Shown: piece by piece, positions 44,800-57,826 of the stretch
Layout of the letters: every line of letters starts with the position of its first letter
Position numbering within the stretch: position 1 is the first letter of the stretch
Assembly (NCBI GenBank): GCA_038502055.1
Contig: JAXRKN010000008.1
Location: 62,001-126,000 of the forward strand
Source of the DNA: Tanytarsus gracilentus
Taxonomy: Eukaryota > Arthropoda > Insecta > Diptera > Chironomidae
DNA length: 64,000 nt
Direction: 5' to 3'
Notes under the pieces: generated by a model
Seen by the model: the letters and a program-made list of their open reading frames with translations, nothing else
What the model was told of the DNA's origin: nothing
Databases searched by the model: none
Translations under genes and position numbers: made by a program

Positions 44800-47235
44800 A
44801 TGACTGAACACGTGAAGCTTAAAGAAATGTGAGTTAAATAGAGAATTAAGCTGAAATATAAAATTAAAATTTTTACATACAAAATAAATTCTAGATTTGA
44901 GGCTGAAAAGCAGTATGGAGCATTTTACACCGGCGGAACAGTACTATGGACATCCGACGGAAGTCAATTTCTTTGTCGAGATGAGCATAAAATTAATATC
45001 ATTTCGATTAAAAATATGGACGTTGAGCGTGTCATTGGAAGTTGTGAAGAGGCTAGCGAAGACATTATTTACACATTTGTCTTAACTAAAAATGACGAAA
45101 TGCTCGTGTCAGCTCATCGCAGTGGACTCCTAAAACTTTGGGATTACTCAACTGGCGAGCTAAAGAAATCATGGAAGAATATTCACAATGGACCCGTTTC
45201 AACTCTTCAATACTGCTCAAATTCAGATCTGCTTGCGTCTGGTGGAACTGACTCACTTATTCGCTTATGGGATTTCAATAATCAAATCTGTAAAGGATCA
45301 TTCAAAGGACTTCAAGGAGTTGTTAGTGTCATTACATTTCATCCGAGTGATCAAGTTATTCTGGCAGCTGCTGACGATGCAAACATTCAAGCATGGAACG
45401 TGGAAAGTAGAGAAGTTCTGAAAACATTCTCTGGCCACATTTCCAAAGTTACGTCAATATCCTTTTCACAAGACGGAAAATCTTTCATTTCTTCTAGTCG
45501 CGATAAAGTTTTAATTTTCTGGAGCTACACGAGTGGCCAACAGTTGAGAACAATTCCAGTTTATGAGGGCATTGAATGTGCATTTGTTATACCATATTAC
45601 ACTCAACTTCCCAATGGCATTCAACTGACAGATGAAACAAAAATTTATGCTGCAACAGCTGGTGAAGAAGGAATAGTAAAAGTTTGGCAGGTGAACGACT
45701 CAAAAATGCTCTATAAACAAGATTCAAGTGTTATATCGAAAGCATGTGAGGAAGGTGGCTTAGCAATCACTCACATGCACTTCAATAAGAAACTAAATCA
45801 AATCGCTCTTGTCAGTTTCGATCACAACATAATCGTTCATGACTTAAGTACATTTGCATGCAACAAGCAACTCATTGGATTGACAGATGAAATTTTGGAT
45901 CTGGTGTTGATGGGTAAAAATGATCAATTCTTAGCGATGGCGACTAATAGCAATGACATAAAAGTTTATGACACACGAACAATGAACTCAAAGATCCTTA
46001 AAGGACACACAGACATTGTGCTGGCACTTGCAAAGTATAAAAATTTATTGCTTTCATCGGGCAAAGACAACAGCGTGCGACTCTGGAAAGTGGACTTTGA
46101 TCTTTTTACCTTTGAATGCATTGGCATTGGCGCAAAACATACAAACGCCGTAGGAAGTATTGACTTTGGAAAATTATCTGGTGACTTTTTCGTTTCCGTC
46201 AGTCAAGATCAGTGCCTAAAGCTGTGGAAAATACCTAAAAAATTTGAAGACAATGACGCAGTTTCACTTTCATGCATCAACACGACTTTGGCTCACGAAA
46301 AAGACATTAATTGTGTCACAATTGCGCCAAACGATCGCTACATTGCCACTTCGTCACAAGATAAAACAGCAAAGCTTTGGGATTCAATCGATTTAAAGCT
46401 TTTGGGGGTATTTCGTGGTCATCGACGTGGAGTTTGGGCGGTTAGATTTTCACCTATTGATCAAATCATAGCTACCAGTGCCGCTGACTGTACAATGCGA
46501 TTATGGAACATCACAGACATGACCTGTCTGAAGAGCTTTGAAGGTCACGAAAGCTCAGTTCTAAGATGCGAATTCATCTCACATGGCATGCAGCTCATCT
46601 CAACAAGTGCAGATGGTTTAATTAAATTGTGGACAATAAAAACATCAGAATGTGTTCAGACTTTAGAGAAGCATGATAGTAAAGTGTGGACACTCGCAAT
46701 CAACAGCGATGAAAGTGAAATGTTCACTGGCGGTTCCGATTCAAAACTCATCCGATGGAAGGATGTAACAATTGAAAAAAAGAAAGAGGAAAGACAAAAG
46801 AAGAGGGAGGAAATTCTACAAGAACAAGAACTCAATAATCTCTTGAGTCAAAAGAAAATGATGAAAGCTCTTAAATTGGCATTGAATCTAAATCGACCAA
46901 ATTTAACATTAAAAATCATCAAAACAATCATCAGAACTCAAGAGACGGGTCTCGATGAGACAATCGATAAGCTTTCAGATTACCATAAGCAGTCACTTTT
47001 ACAACATGCAGTCAATTGGAATACAAACAGTAGAAATTGCCGACCAGCACAACTCGTTTTCAATATTATGCTTCAGGAGATTCTCAGTGGCAAATATCAA
47101 GTGCAAGGTCTAGGTAAGATTATCGAAGAATCGCTTCCATATAGCGATCGTCACCTTAAAAGAATGACTGAATACTTGAAGGATTTGAAATTTGTTGAAT
47201 ACACAATGCATTGCATGCAGCCTTATGGCTCATGA
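44800..47235 (+). CDS. TBL3: UTP13 / TBL3, WD40 protein of the small-subunit processome
   Basis: Exons 44800-44828 and 44895-47235, phase 2, 789 codons plus stop. Residues about 20-620 form two WD40 propellers; typical strands end LIRLWDF, DNSVRLWKV, DKTAKLWD, CTMRLWNI, GLIKLWTI and DSKLIRWKD. A charged coil (KKKEERQKKREE, about residue 625-640) links to the C-terminal helical Utp13 domain (about 640-789), which contains SYRD-like spacing (LPYSDRHLKRMTEYL). UTP13 is part of the UTP-B complex that loads on the 5'ETS of pre-rRNA in the nucleolus and is essential for 18S rRNA. An AATAAA lies near 47410, about 175 bases past the stop. Confidence 0.95.
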
Positions 47236-48885
47236 ACTTTGAATACAAGATGCTTTTCCAAGAATTTTCATAAATATTTTAATTATTTTCAATAGTTATC
47301 GAAAGTAATTAAAAATAATTAGGAAGTAATTAACGAGACAAGTTATTATGGTGACGCCAAGTTGAAATAAGTGAATACAATTGTCTTCTTGCTTCTCTTA
47401 CATTTTTGAAATAAAGAATTGAATTATTCAGGAAGCGATGCGTTATTGATGGATTATTTTCCTAATTGACTTTCCATTTCATTTTACAGTGAAATTTTAA
47501 AACATTCGCAGAACTTTCAACCGTCGAAAATTCTTAATTTTATTAATTAGATAGCTTTAAGATGACAAATATGAAATATGCCATGTGCATAGAAGCAATC
47601 GATTACAAGCAGCTGCCTACCCAAAAGGAATTTTTATTTCTCTTTAATTAATTTCATTCTTCTTTAATCGTCAATTAATGCACAATTAATGCACGATTCA
47701 TCCTCGTGCTCTTTCTGACAAATGGGAAATTTGCATAAATGTTTGAAGAATTTTTCAGAGATAGCAGCCAAAGAAAACTTTGTAAGCATGCTCTGCTCCG
47801 CAAATTTGCTTAATTTCTAGTTAATTATTTTTTTCATAATCTATATGCAGCGAGATTTTTTGCAAAAAATCAAGATTTAATTGTGAGAAATTATACAATT
47901 AAAATTTTGCACCATTTTAAATAATTTAATTTATGCATTCATTCGTATCAAACTCAAATTGTCATCATCATGAAACATGATCTTCACGAACTCACTTTAT
48001 CATCATTATTCGAATTCACTTTTTATTGAATCACGTAGCGTAATAATAATTATTAATTTTATCAATTAAATGCGACCGGTAAAATTATTTTACTAAAATA
48101 GAATTTGGTGTTTGAGTATCAGTGGAAATTCAAATATTTGTTTTTCATGAAGTGCTCTCTTTTTAAAGTACAAGTTATAAAAAGTTTTATTTGATTAAGA
48201 AAAAAAATTAATTAAAAAAATTTTAAATTGAATTCCACATAATATGAACTTTCAAGATCGTAGCCCAAACTTTATTATCATCTTCTTATCCCTGAAACCC
48301 AACTCCAGATAACTCAATTTTTATTACAATTTTTTTAACAAAATGGTTTCACTTTTTACTGTCATGTTTTTACCTAAATAATCTAGACATCTGTTGGGTG
48401 CTAATAAATTACGCTCATTAAGATTTTTTGTGAGTTCTTATCATCATATTACTCACATAATTCAAATAAAGTAGTCAAACATTAAATGAAAACCGTCACA
48501 AGTGGAGCAAACATGAAACTTAAGAAAAAAATAATTTTAAATAGGGAAAAACAATTGAGTTGTCATATAATTTGTAAGAAAAGCTTGACGCGATGTTATC
48601 ACACTGAAAGCGTCATACCTAGAAATTTTATCACTAACTTAATTAGTTTATTTTTAAGAAAGGAGCATTCCAAAAAGATCCTTTACCACAATGAAGTTTT
48701 TATCTAATCACACTCTTTCAGCAGTCGTGCGATATGAAAGAAAAATAAATGAGAATGTGGGTATTAAAAAACACAGCGGAGCGTGAGAATGCTCAGTACG
48801 TTCGTTGAGATCTTTGTAAAAATTACTATTTTTTCAAAGAGCTCTGGTGAGCGAACTTCAGTTGAGTATAAGACCTCATTGTGAT
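47236..48885. other. Intergenic region between housekeeping block and channel cluster
   Basis: AT-rich, with no supported gene; the open frame at 48486-48707 lacks any family signature. It includes the UTP13 3' UTR at the left and upstream sequence of the first channel gene at the right. Confidence 0.5.
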
Positions 48886-48930
48886 CGGTTGTATATAAGA
48901 CGTCTTTTTTTAAGTAAAGGCTTTACGAGT
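48886..48930 (+). promoter_or_regulatory. Putative TATA promoter for first exon 1a of channel gene A
   Basis: TATATAAG at 48892-48899 is preceded by a related gagtataagacc at about 48864. The position is about 200 bases upstream of the ATG at 49093, which allows a 5' leader of around 165 bases. There is no experimental support; the call rests on the strong TATA match and on position. Confidence 0.45.
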
Positions 48931-49092
48931 GCATTTAAATATTAATTGAAAAAGAATTTAGCATTAAATAGTTCAATGATAAAATTGAAGCATAACGTTC
49001 GATACAGTATTATGGTTGATTAACTGAATAAATTAGTGAAATTAAAAAACTCGCTCGCGATCCAATAAACAAATAATTTGCAAGCTTTAAAA

Positions 49093-49421
49093 ATGGAAAT
49101 TTTTAAAGTTTCAATTTTCATTCTCCTCCAAATTTCCCTGATCGTGTTAGCGCAAAATGTCACGTCTGGTGAGAAAAAACAAGGGAAAATTGCGACAAGA
49201 GAAATAAATGATGCGACGCAAGTTAGTAATGTGATTAGAAAAGTGAATGAAAACTCAACGACGACCAACAGTGTTGATAATAGCACTGAGACAGTGGTCG
49301 CTAATGAAACTACAATTGAAACAACAACACCATTAATTCCAATAGCAACGGTTGAAGCTCAGATCGAAAAGCTCGATGTAACGTCAAAAAAGCCATCTAG
49401 AGTTCAAATTGTGGCTGCACA
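49093..49421 (+). CDS. Candidate alternative first exon 1a of channel A
   Basis: It encodes a signal peptide (MEIFKVSIFILLQISLIVLA) and a Ser/Thr-rich stretch with four N-x-S/T sites (NVT, NST, NST, NET), ending GCTGCACA then gtaagt in phase 2. Phase 2 fits the acceptor at 52615. The exon 1b at 51700-51998 has the same phase, the same architecture and a different sequence. The alternative is that 1a is the remnant of a lost fourth gene copy. Confidence 0.65.
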
Positions 49422-52400
49422 GTAAGTGTTAAAAAATCTTCGATTATTAAAAAAATTGTAATCTCATTGCGAAATTATTTTTGAACAATTATTCGCTTTA
49501 TAAAAAGAAAAACGATAGCAAATTTTACGAAACTATTTGTTGACTACCGAATCACAAACCAATTGTTGTTTTAGTGAGAAAACAACGAATGTCATTTCAC
49601 TGCATGTGCCTAATGTTCGCCACTCATTTAAACTTATTCTTTTCTTCTCTTTATCACAAAATTGTAACGGAAGCAAAAAATAAGATTTTTTATTGAATTT
49701 TTTTCACTTTTCGTACGATATCAGTTGAGTTGAAGATCGTGACTAAAAGACTAAAAGTAGCTACTGTGTGGCGAACGGCGATGAGTCAGAAAACAATAAA
49801 ATAAATATTTAAGCAAATATTTTCTCTGAATTTGCGCTTAATTTTATTAAATTTCTAAAAAAAATATAAATTAAATTTCTAACCAAAATTTAAAAAATTG
49901 TTTTGAATTTTTTACAAAATTGAAAGAAAAAAGATTAAAATAATTTTTCCACCCCTTGGATCTTGAAATCATAAAAAATAATAAAATTTAACGAGTACAA
50001 AAATAATTAATGGGGTTAAGAACGAGAAAAAATGATTGCAAAGAATTTAATTGAAAAGGAAACGCACAGCATAGACCAGTTTTCTATGCAATCGTCAATT
50101 ATTATCTCACTGACGTTTTTTATGATAGAACATCCACAGATGATAATTACGATGTGTTCAACTCTTACCATGTAATCAGATAAAACAATGTCATGTTTCT
50201 ATGCGAGCGTGAGATAGAAGAAGGAAGAAACTAAAAATAAATTACGTGTGTGCGAAATGACGTGCATTGATGGAATATCTAAAGAATTCTCATTCGCGTT
50301 GAGAGAGATTTCAATTAATGCAGTGGCAACAAAACTGCTTTAATTAAATATTTAAGGATGTTTGCACATGATAAGCCAGCAAGGCGTGAAATTTTATTTA
50401 AACACCTTGCTTTAAATATTTTAATTAATTTCACTATTTGTTAAATTGATAAGGAAAATTATTCGTGTGTTTTTTGAATCATAAAACGCCGTAAATTTAT
50501 ATATAAAAGTCAGCTGCTGTTAGTTTATAAATTCAGTAAATTAATCGCTAAATGTTAATTATAATTTAATATTTTCTCATTAATCAAATGCAAATTGATT
50601 ATCTATGCAATGATTAGCATAAAATTTGTCATTGAACTGTTTACATTAAGTGTCTTAAACCTTCAGTTATGTGCATGATGCTTTTGTCATGTAAGACGTT
50701 GGATGAGAAAGGAAATTTCATACTTAGGTGTGGTCGATGGATAATTTATACGCGTGATCAAGATTAATAAATTAATTGAAGAAACTTTGCAATTAGCTTA
50801 TCAATATTAACCCCAATAATCTTAATTTCGCAAAAATAATTCCACGTATACCACCCATAAATCTCCGAGACACATTTTGACTCACTCAATGGTGACAAAT
50901 TGAATAGAATTGCAAATTACAATGTAAAATCGCACTGCTGCCTTCACTCAACACCTTTTGAAATATAAAATTTAACATTTTAATGTGCTTCCTATCAGAG
51001 AAAAATGTGCGAAAAACGCAATCGAAACGATTAAATTCTTTTATTTACAACAGACATACTTTTTTGCGAGTCCGTGCAATGCAATATGATGATGATCAGT
51101 GTCAAGTTTATCTTCAACTGTCGTTTTCGTTTACTTTAATTTGATTGATAAATATTGAGTGACATTTTTAGAGACGAACAACGTGGTGGACAACAATTCT
51201 CCATTGTTTTCATTAAATTTCATCATCGAAAGCTCAAGGAGTTTCTGATGAATTTTTCGTTTCGTAAATATTTACCGATGGCGTGAATTAAGTCATTAAC
51301 TTGCGCTAAGCTGATATCCAATGAATGAATTTGTTGTTTTACTTTGTGCCATCATGAGCTAGTTTTTTAGTTTACATGCACTATCTTGTCTAAGCCAAAA
51401 ATATTTTCTTGTAATTTAATTTTAAACATTTCACGAACGTTAAAAATTAAAAAAATTTAACTTAGAGTTTTTAAAAAGTTTAATGCATTTGAGTCACATC
51501 ATATCACATTTAAATTTTTTATAGAAACTTTAAATGATCATCGTCGACGCAATGCTATAAAATAAATTCCAGTTTTGTATGATCTAAAAATCAATTGCAT
51601 GTCGATAAATTAAATTTAAGCATTATTTCGAATCAGTTGCATTTCAACATTGCGCATTGAACGACATAAAAAAATCTAACTTAACTCACTCAGCGAAGAA
51701 TGAACGATTTATTGTCTAAAATTGTTCTTCCTGGAATCGTATTTCATTTCTTAATTGTGGTATCGGGTGGTAAATTTAATGGCACATCAACACATGAAGC
51801 GGTCATTATAAATGGAACTCGAGTTGAAGTTACAACGGTAAAAATAGCAGAAGTCGCGAATCACCACAAGAACATGACAATCTTAAAATCAATTACCGCG
51901 CGACATTTTACGACTTCAACGCAAGCGTCGCGGGTGATCTTGATCCCACCAGCGAATCACACCGCACAGATTGGAAAGCGAAAGAAAGAACATTTAAAGT
52001 GAGTTTGAAAGCGCGATCACGCAGATCGACTGTAAACATTTCTCGCCCGCTGCCACACGTTTATTTTCATAAAATGTTTTACAATCACATGATTAAACTA
52101 TAAAAAAGGCATATATTTAATGAAATTGAAAGTCAAGTTCAGTGTGTGCTGTAACAGTTACAAAACTTTATGTTAGTTAAAGTGTATATGGCAATGCCGG
52201 TAAAGCGTCGCTGTCTCGCACATTCTCAAAGAAATGATTTATTCACGATCAATTCAATGATAATGGGGTGGAATTAAGTTCCGATCAGATCGGATTCATG
52301 ATTTTCGATTATAAAGTGGTTTGTAATGTTTTAATTAAGTATCATTGCATTGAGAAGACTGTGTAAGAGGAAAATTTTAAATAAATTTTTTTGGAGCTTT

Positions 52401-54653
52401 TGAAAGTTCTCATGAATGGAATTAAATATTAATATTCAAATGTTAATTAAGATCTCACTTCTATGCTTTGACATTTTAATAGCTACTAATTTTGATCACA
52501 ATTTATTAAAAATATATCGTTTGTTCGGTCGAGGGTCAGAATAAATTCCCGTTAGATGATTTAAATTTTAATTTTAATGTCAAATAATTTATCCTTCTTT
52601 TTATCGATTAATCAGAGCAGCAGAAGGATGTCCCTCATTTGAGAATGCGAACTCTTTGACTCAAACTCAACTGTTTAAGCGTCTCACTCATCCATGTCGA
52701 TATGATCGAATTCAGCGACCCGAACGTAAGCGCAATATTTTTTAAATCTTTATATGACACTAACGGGATACTATAACTCTTCTAGCACGCGATGAAAATG
52801 GAAATATTTTGCCTGTTGAAGTCTACGCTCGTGCTTATATTTATTTCCTACAAAATCTCGAAGCTCATGACTTGCAATTTAAAATACAAGCGCTACTGCA
52901 ACTTAGATATGTTGATCCTAGGCTCGTGTTTAAAGAGGTCGCTCCTAACAGAACGAATCCTATAATGGGAGAAGATGACTTGAGAAAAGACTTGTGGGTG
53001 CCTCATCTTTTTTTTGGTAATTTTTTAAAATTTAATTAATTCAAAATTTTAACGTATTTTTACATTTTAAAATTATTTAATTTATCAAAAATAGCAAATG
53101 AAAGGTGAGAAAACTTTAAATTAATGTCCGTGAAAAAGTGAATAAATTTAAATTTTCCAGAGATTCAGGAATTCTTGGGACGCACGAAAAAGACATTTTA
53201 ACCTCAATCTCTCCAGATGGCACTGTAATTATTTCAACGAGACTACAAGCAACTCTTTACTGTTCAATGGACCTCAAGAAATTTCCATTCGATATGCAAC
53301 AATGCAAAACAGTTCTCGAGAGTTGGATGTATAATGGTTCAAATGTAAGACTGCATTGGGAGCCAAAATCGCCGGTAACAATGGGACCCGATCAGCACAT
53401 AACTGAATACGTTTTAGTGAGAACATTCGTCAATGAAACGATGATCAATGCTGATCTTAATGACCTTCGTCATGGAGCTTTTGCCGGCAATTATAGTTCA
53501 TTAAGTTTCACTGTTGTCCTCGCAAGACAAATGGGCTTTTATTTAATCGACTACTTCTTACCATCAATGATGATTGTCTCAATCTCATGGGTATCATTTT
53601 GGCTGCAAGCTGATCAGACAGCACCTCGAGTCATGTTGGGAACAACAACTATGTTGGTGAGTATTGTGCGTGTTGTATTAAATTAAATTCTCTTTTCTTC
53701 TCTTTTCCTGGTATGTGATTATTACTTGATGTAAAATTCAACCCTCTTTTTTTTGTAGTTTTTTAAACTATCCTTTATTGTAAATTTAAATTTGAACTTT
53801 TTTAAAAATTTTCATGTCCTTTTCAGACTTTTATCACCCTCGCGTCAGCTCAAGGCAAAACATTGCCAAAGGTCAGCTACATTAAAGCTAGTGAAATTTG
53901 GTTCATGGGATGCACTGGTTTTATTTTCGGAAGTCTAGTTGAGTTTGCTTTTGTTAACACGATTTGGAGACGAAAAAAAAATGTTGAACTTAAAAAGGTT
54001 TGAAAAAATTTGCTTTAATATTTTCTTATTTAATTTTATTTAATATTTTTAAAGGTCAACACATCAAACATTCTTAAGCAAACTCTAACTCCCAGACCAA
54101 TGCGTAAAGATCTTACACATGGTAATAGCCCAAAAGTCTCAAACACATCCCTTCACAAATCTCATTCATGGGCAAATCTTAAGGACCAAGAACACAAAAC
54201 TTCACCGTTAAATGGACGTAAATTTAACAACAATTTGACTGTTCATGTGAGTTTACAGTTTAATTATAAATCACAATAAAAAATTTAATTAAACATTAAT
54301 TTATTTTAGGGCTCTGGATCAATTCCAATAATCACAACTGAAAGTGTAGACGACTTTAAAACGTTCACAAATGGTGGAATGTCACGTGGACCAAGTGCAA
54401 TATCAGTCACAATCGATGCACCCAATGATGACCTAAATCATTCTGAAGACGAAAAATATGATAAAGATTCTAAAATCACATGGACGACCATGACACCGCA
54501 ACAAATTAGCATTTGGATTGACAAGTGAGTTTAATTAAAAAAATAAAAAAAATTCAAACTAATTTTTATTACTTTTTTAGACGGTCACGAGTATTTTTCC
54601 CGTGTGCTTTCTTTGTCTTCAACATTTTCTATTGGACATTTGTTAATATTTAA
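49093..54653 (+). CDS. Cys-loop ligand-gated anion channel A (pHCl-2/hodor clade), with two candidate first exons
   Basis: The common exons are 52616-52725, 52786-53016, 53095-53104 (10-nt microexon), 53161-53656, 53827-53997, 54055-54246, 54310-54524 and 54581-54653. First exon is either 49093-49421 (608 codons plus stop) or 51700-51998 (598). The extracellular domain has LTHPCRYDRIQRP, VYARAYIYFLQNL and the Cys-loop CSMDLKKFPFDMQQC (13 residues between the cysteines). TM1 follows MGFYLIDYFLPSMMIV; TM2 is APRVMLGTTTMLTFITL; TM3 is IWFMGCTGFIFGSLVEFAF. A Ser-rich TM3-TM4 loop ends MTPQQISIWIDKRSR, then TM4. Fly relatives (CG11340/hodor, CG6927, CG7589) include a zinc- and pH-sensitive chloride channel. 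Pore entry reads A-P-R rather than the P-A-R of GABA/Gly receptors. It is the first of three tandem paralogues. Confidence 0.88.
49422..51699 (+). other. Intron or intergenic sequence between exons 1a and 1b of channel A
   Basis: AT-rich sequence without another gene. A TATA-like ctataaaataaa near 51556-51567 lies about 145 bases before the exon 1b ATG and could serve as its own promoter, which would make 1a/1b a promoter choice. That is inference from position only. Confidence 0.45.
51700..51998 (+). CDS. Candidate alternative first exon 1b of channel A
   Basis: It encodes a hydrophobic leader (LLSKIVLPGIVFHFLIVVSG) and a Thr-rich region with four N-x-S/T sites (NGT, NGT, NMT, NHT), then GKRKKEHLK. 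The donor is AA then gtgagt, phase 2, joining 52616 as K-A-A-E-G-C-P. It is closer to the common exons (617-base intron) and is the more certain of the two first exons. Confidence 0.8.
53095..53104 (+). other. 10-nt microexon CAAATGAAAG in channel A
   Basis: The microexon is flanked by an acceptor (aaaatag) and a donor (gtgaga). It joins TTTTTTG (53016) in phase 1 and AGATTCAGG (53161) in phase 2, giving VPHLFF-ANER-DSGILGTHEKD. Paralogues B and C read VPHIFFQNEK and MPHLYFVNEK at this point in one uninterrupted exon with the same downstream junction, so the four residues are required. Confidence 0.85.
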
Positions 54654-55589
54654 TTTTTTTTGCCTTGACACGGGTGATTGAAATGAAAAAATTGCTTAAA
54701 AACTGTTCAATAATTGTTGTGAGAATATTTTAATTTTTTTTGAGTGAGACACAAGTCAATCTTTATATTATGAATTTATAAAATAATAAATTTTTATCTT
54801 TTAAGATAACGCAGAAGATTTAAATGCTTCTAAAATTTAATGAATCCTCATCTCATAAATTGTAAGATTTCATTACAAAAAAAATTCATTTTATTCCATT
54901 TTTAAAATTCTCGAAATTTGAGAAAAAGTGCATGTAAAATTAATTAATTATGTTCCATTGGAACAAACGAGTATCGAATCGAGTCCTTTTTACTTATTTA
55001 CTTGTATTAATGACATTAAAAAATTCTAAATAAAAAATTATGAAAATATTTAAATCAATTTTGATAATTTAATTTTGAAGTTATAGAAAATTTGCGTTCC
55101 AGATGTAAAAAGTCTCTCAATGATGCTTCAATAATCGTTCTTAGAGTAAATACTTTATTTTGCATATGTGAGCTTGAACTGAAATGATTAGTCGATGAGT
55201 AAATCGATCAATAAAAAAATTATCACTTTTTCATCTTTGGTGGTATAGGGGGGGAAGCTCATTCGTAATCTAATTGGCGCTTCTAAATTAAATGGATATT
55301 TATTATGTTGTGGTGAAAGTTTCTAGTTACTGGAAACTTAAGATTGAAAATAAATAATAGTTTTTAAATAAGGTTTAGATAAATTTTTAAACCTTATGAA
55401 ATTTATAAAAGAAACCTGCTCTTGAAAAAAATAATTAAATAACATAAAAAATATTTCATTTAAATATAAAAAAAAAATTGTAACGTACGCGTCGGAGTAT
55501 GATCCACTTCATTTATATATTTCATTTACAAACTATTCAATTAGACAGATAGATAGATGACAAAGAGGTTGCGACACAGGACTTAACCA

Positions 55590-55745
55590 GGATGGACGCA
55601 AATCATGCAGAACTCTTAAGATTTCTCTTAAGAATAGAGTATATATACCCCTTTTCCCCCTCAAAAGCAGGAATCGCCAACCTCGCGAGCTGCAACGCAC
55701 ATCTTGAGAGAGACGCACTGGCGATCGAACAACCCCTCCTTCAAT
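55590..55745 (+). repeat. Interspersed repeat copy 1 with residual coding frame
   Basis: The plus strand reads MDANHAELLRFLLRIE, then LASCNAHLERDALAIEQPL. The copy at 57430-57600 on the minus strand reads EDANHAEPLRFLLRIE, then LGSCNTRLEKDALAIELPH. Shared peptide plus shared DNA means a dispersed element that once coded for protein; the class is unknown. Copy 1 has about 14 extra codons (YIYPFSPSKAGIAN) relative to copy 2. Confidence 0.7.
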
Positions 55746-57429
55746 TTAACGAGTATATTTGAAAATAAATAAATAAACGAAGTTAATGAAAAAATATATA
55801 AATATATAAAATATTAAAAACAATAAAACCTATATAGAGAAATTAATCTAATTTAATTTTAAACAATTTCTTCGGTACGAATGTGTAATGAAAACTTCAA
55901 GATCCTCTGGAGATAAAAGAAAATGAGAAAAATTGAACGCATGAATACTAAAATTTGAGAAATGTAGATTTTTTGAGGTTATGAACTATTTTATAGAGAT
56001 CCAGACAAGATCCAGTTGAATCAAAACAAACATTTTTAAAATTTTCGATTTTTATCGTTTCAATGTTAAACAATAATAGGCAATAATATTGAAGTGATTG
56101 ACTAAACACTTTTAAACAGGAATGAGTGAGCAATTATTCATTTAAACGCATTAAAAGTAAAATCAATGGTAAAAAATTTCCATGATTTTCTTTCACTCAT
56201 TCTTGCTTAGTTACCTGACTTAATTGGTTAAACTCGAAGACACAACGATGGATTGATGACTTAACTACACACTTAAACACTTTAGGTTAATTAAATTATT
56301 TTTTTTTGTTTTGGTTACCCTGAGAGCAATAATGTGTTCGTTTATTTACAAAATATATAATTTATGTTAATTAACAGGTTGATAATTGACTGAAAAAGTT
56401 TCGCACCCCTTTCATAGTGTTAATATCAAAATGTGTGTTTTCTTGTTAATTATATACTTTTAAAGTTGTTTCGAGTGTTAAAAGTTATTTTAAAGTGTTC
56501 CTCGTCGGATTCTACACGTCAACAACTTCAAGTTTACATCAAAAACTCAGGTATGAAGCAAGAATGAGCGAAATATGAGAGGTATTTTTATTTTGTTGTT
56601 GTTTTTTTTTAAAGTTATATTAATTTAGCTAATTAACCGCTCCTTCTTGCTTAATTGTTATCTATACTTATCTATGTTGTTATTGCTTCATTTTGAAGTG
56701 TAATTAAACAAAATCCTCTCCTTTTTTCGTCATTATCAAATAAAAAATTTTTTTTGCTGGATCTTTTGAGAAACTGCCTACTGGATCTTTTATATGATCA
56801 AAATATGAAATCTGATGTTTAATTTTCCTATAAGTTTTCGTTCTAAGAATTCAATTAAGACAAATTAGACCAGTTTCTTGGCATTTTAGATTTTATTTAA
56901 ATTTAGATGGTTTTTCACAAAAATTTTTGTTTTCTTCTTCAAAGTAAATAAAAACAACATTTGGATTCTCAATCTTTTATTTTAAAATATTTGCATTTAT
57001 GCTTTGTATTTTTTTTTACATTTGGTTATTCTAATCATTATTATTTTTTTTTCTTATGATATAATTAATGAGTATTTAATTAAAGCAATTTCCTTTTTAG
57101 TTAATTAAAATTCTCACCAACGGACAAAATATTAATGACCAACACATTCCATGCTAATCAGCTTGATGAAGATAAACCAAGACTTTTATACAATTGGTTT
57201 GACGTTTCTGTTATGTTTTTGTTTGTTTTGTAATGTGGGTGGGCCAGTTCCTAACAGCTTGTCAGGGCTGAGGAAGGTTGTAGTGTCGGAAACTCTTATA
57301 CAATGCCGTCGAAACCACCTTTGATTTATTTTTCTGGCTGCAATTGCAAAAGATTCAGTTAACTAACCCACAATTGTGTTTTCACAATGAAAATTTTACG
57401 GCATGGATCACGGCGTCATATTTGGTTTG

Positions 57430-57600
57430 TTCCCTTGACGTTCCATGTCGACTAACACTAAAAACTCTGAGTGGGGTAATTCGATCGCTAGTGCGTCTTT
57501 CTCAAGACGTGTGTTGCAGCTCCCGAGGTGGACGTTCTCTATTCTTAAGAGAAATCTTAAGGGTTCTGCATGGTTTGCGTCTTCTTGGTAACACCAACGC
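57430..57600 (-). repeat. Interspersed repeat copy 2, inverted relative to copy 1
   Basis: Minus-strand match to the segment at 55590-55745 (HAEPLRFLLRIE, SCNTRLEKDALAIE). The two copies lie about 1.7 kb apart, head to head, between channel genes A and B, and could mediate inversion or mark the ends of one larger inserted unit. Confidence 0.7.
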
Positions 57601-57826
57601 GCTACCACTCAGTTATCAATCAATTAACAGGATGATAATTGACTTTCAGTGTATGATTGGTCTCATATTGCACAAATATTTTACGCGTTTAGTTCAGCTA
57701 TAGTCGTTCTTGAGGAAAGATGGAAAAATAAAAAGTGATTTGAGTATCAAAAAAATTAATAAAATTCTTAAAGGTGGTTTTTAGAATAAAAAACTTGCGT
57801 AAATTAATGAACTGTGTATTTTAAAA

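Larger units (their letters stand above)
54654..57826. other. Intergenic region between channel genes A and B, with inverted repeat copies
   Basis: No host gene recognised. Two related segments lie in opposite orientation at about 55590-55745 and 57430-57620. A 23-base phrase around ttaacagg.tgataattgact occurs at about 56374 and 57625. A polyadenylation-type AATAAA for gene A lies near 54785. Much of the rest is A/T-run sequence. Confidence 0.55.
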
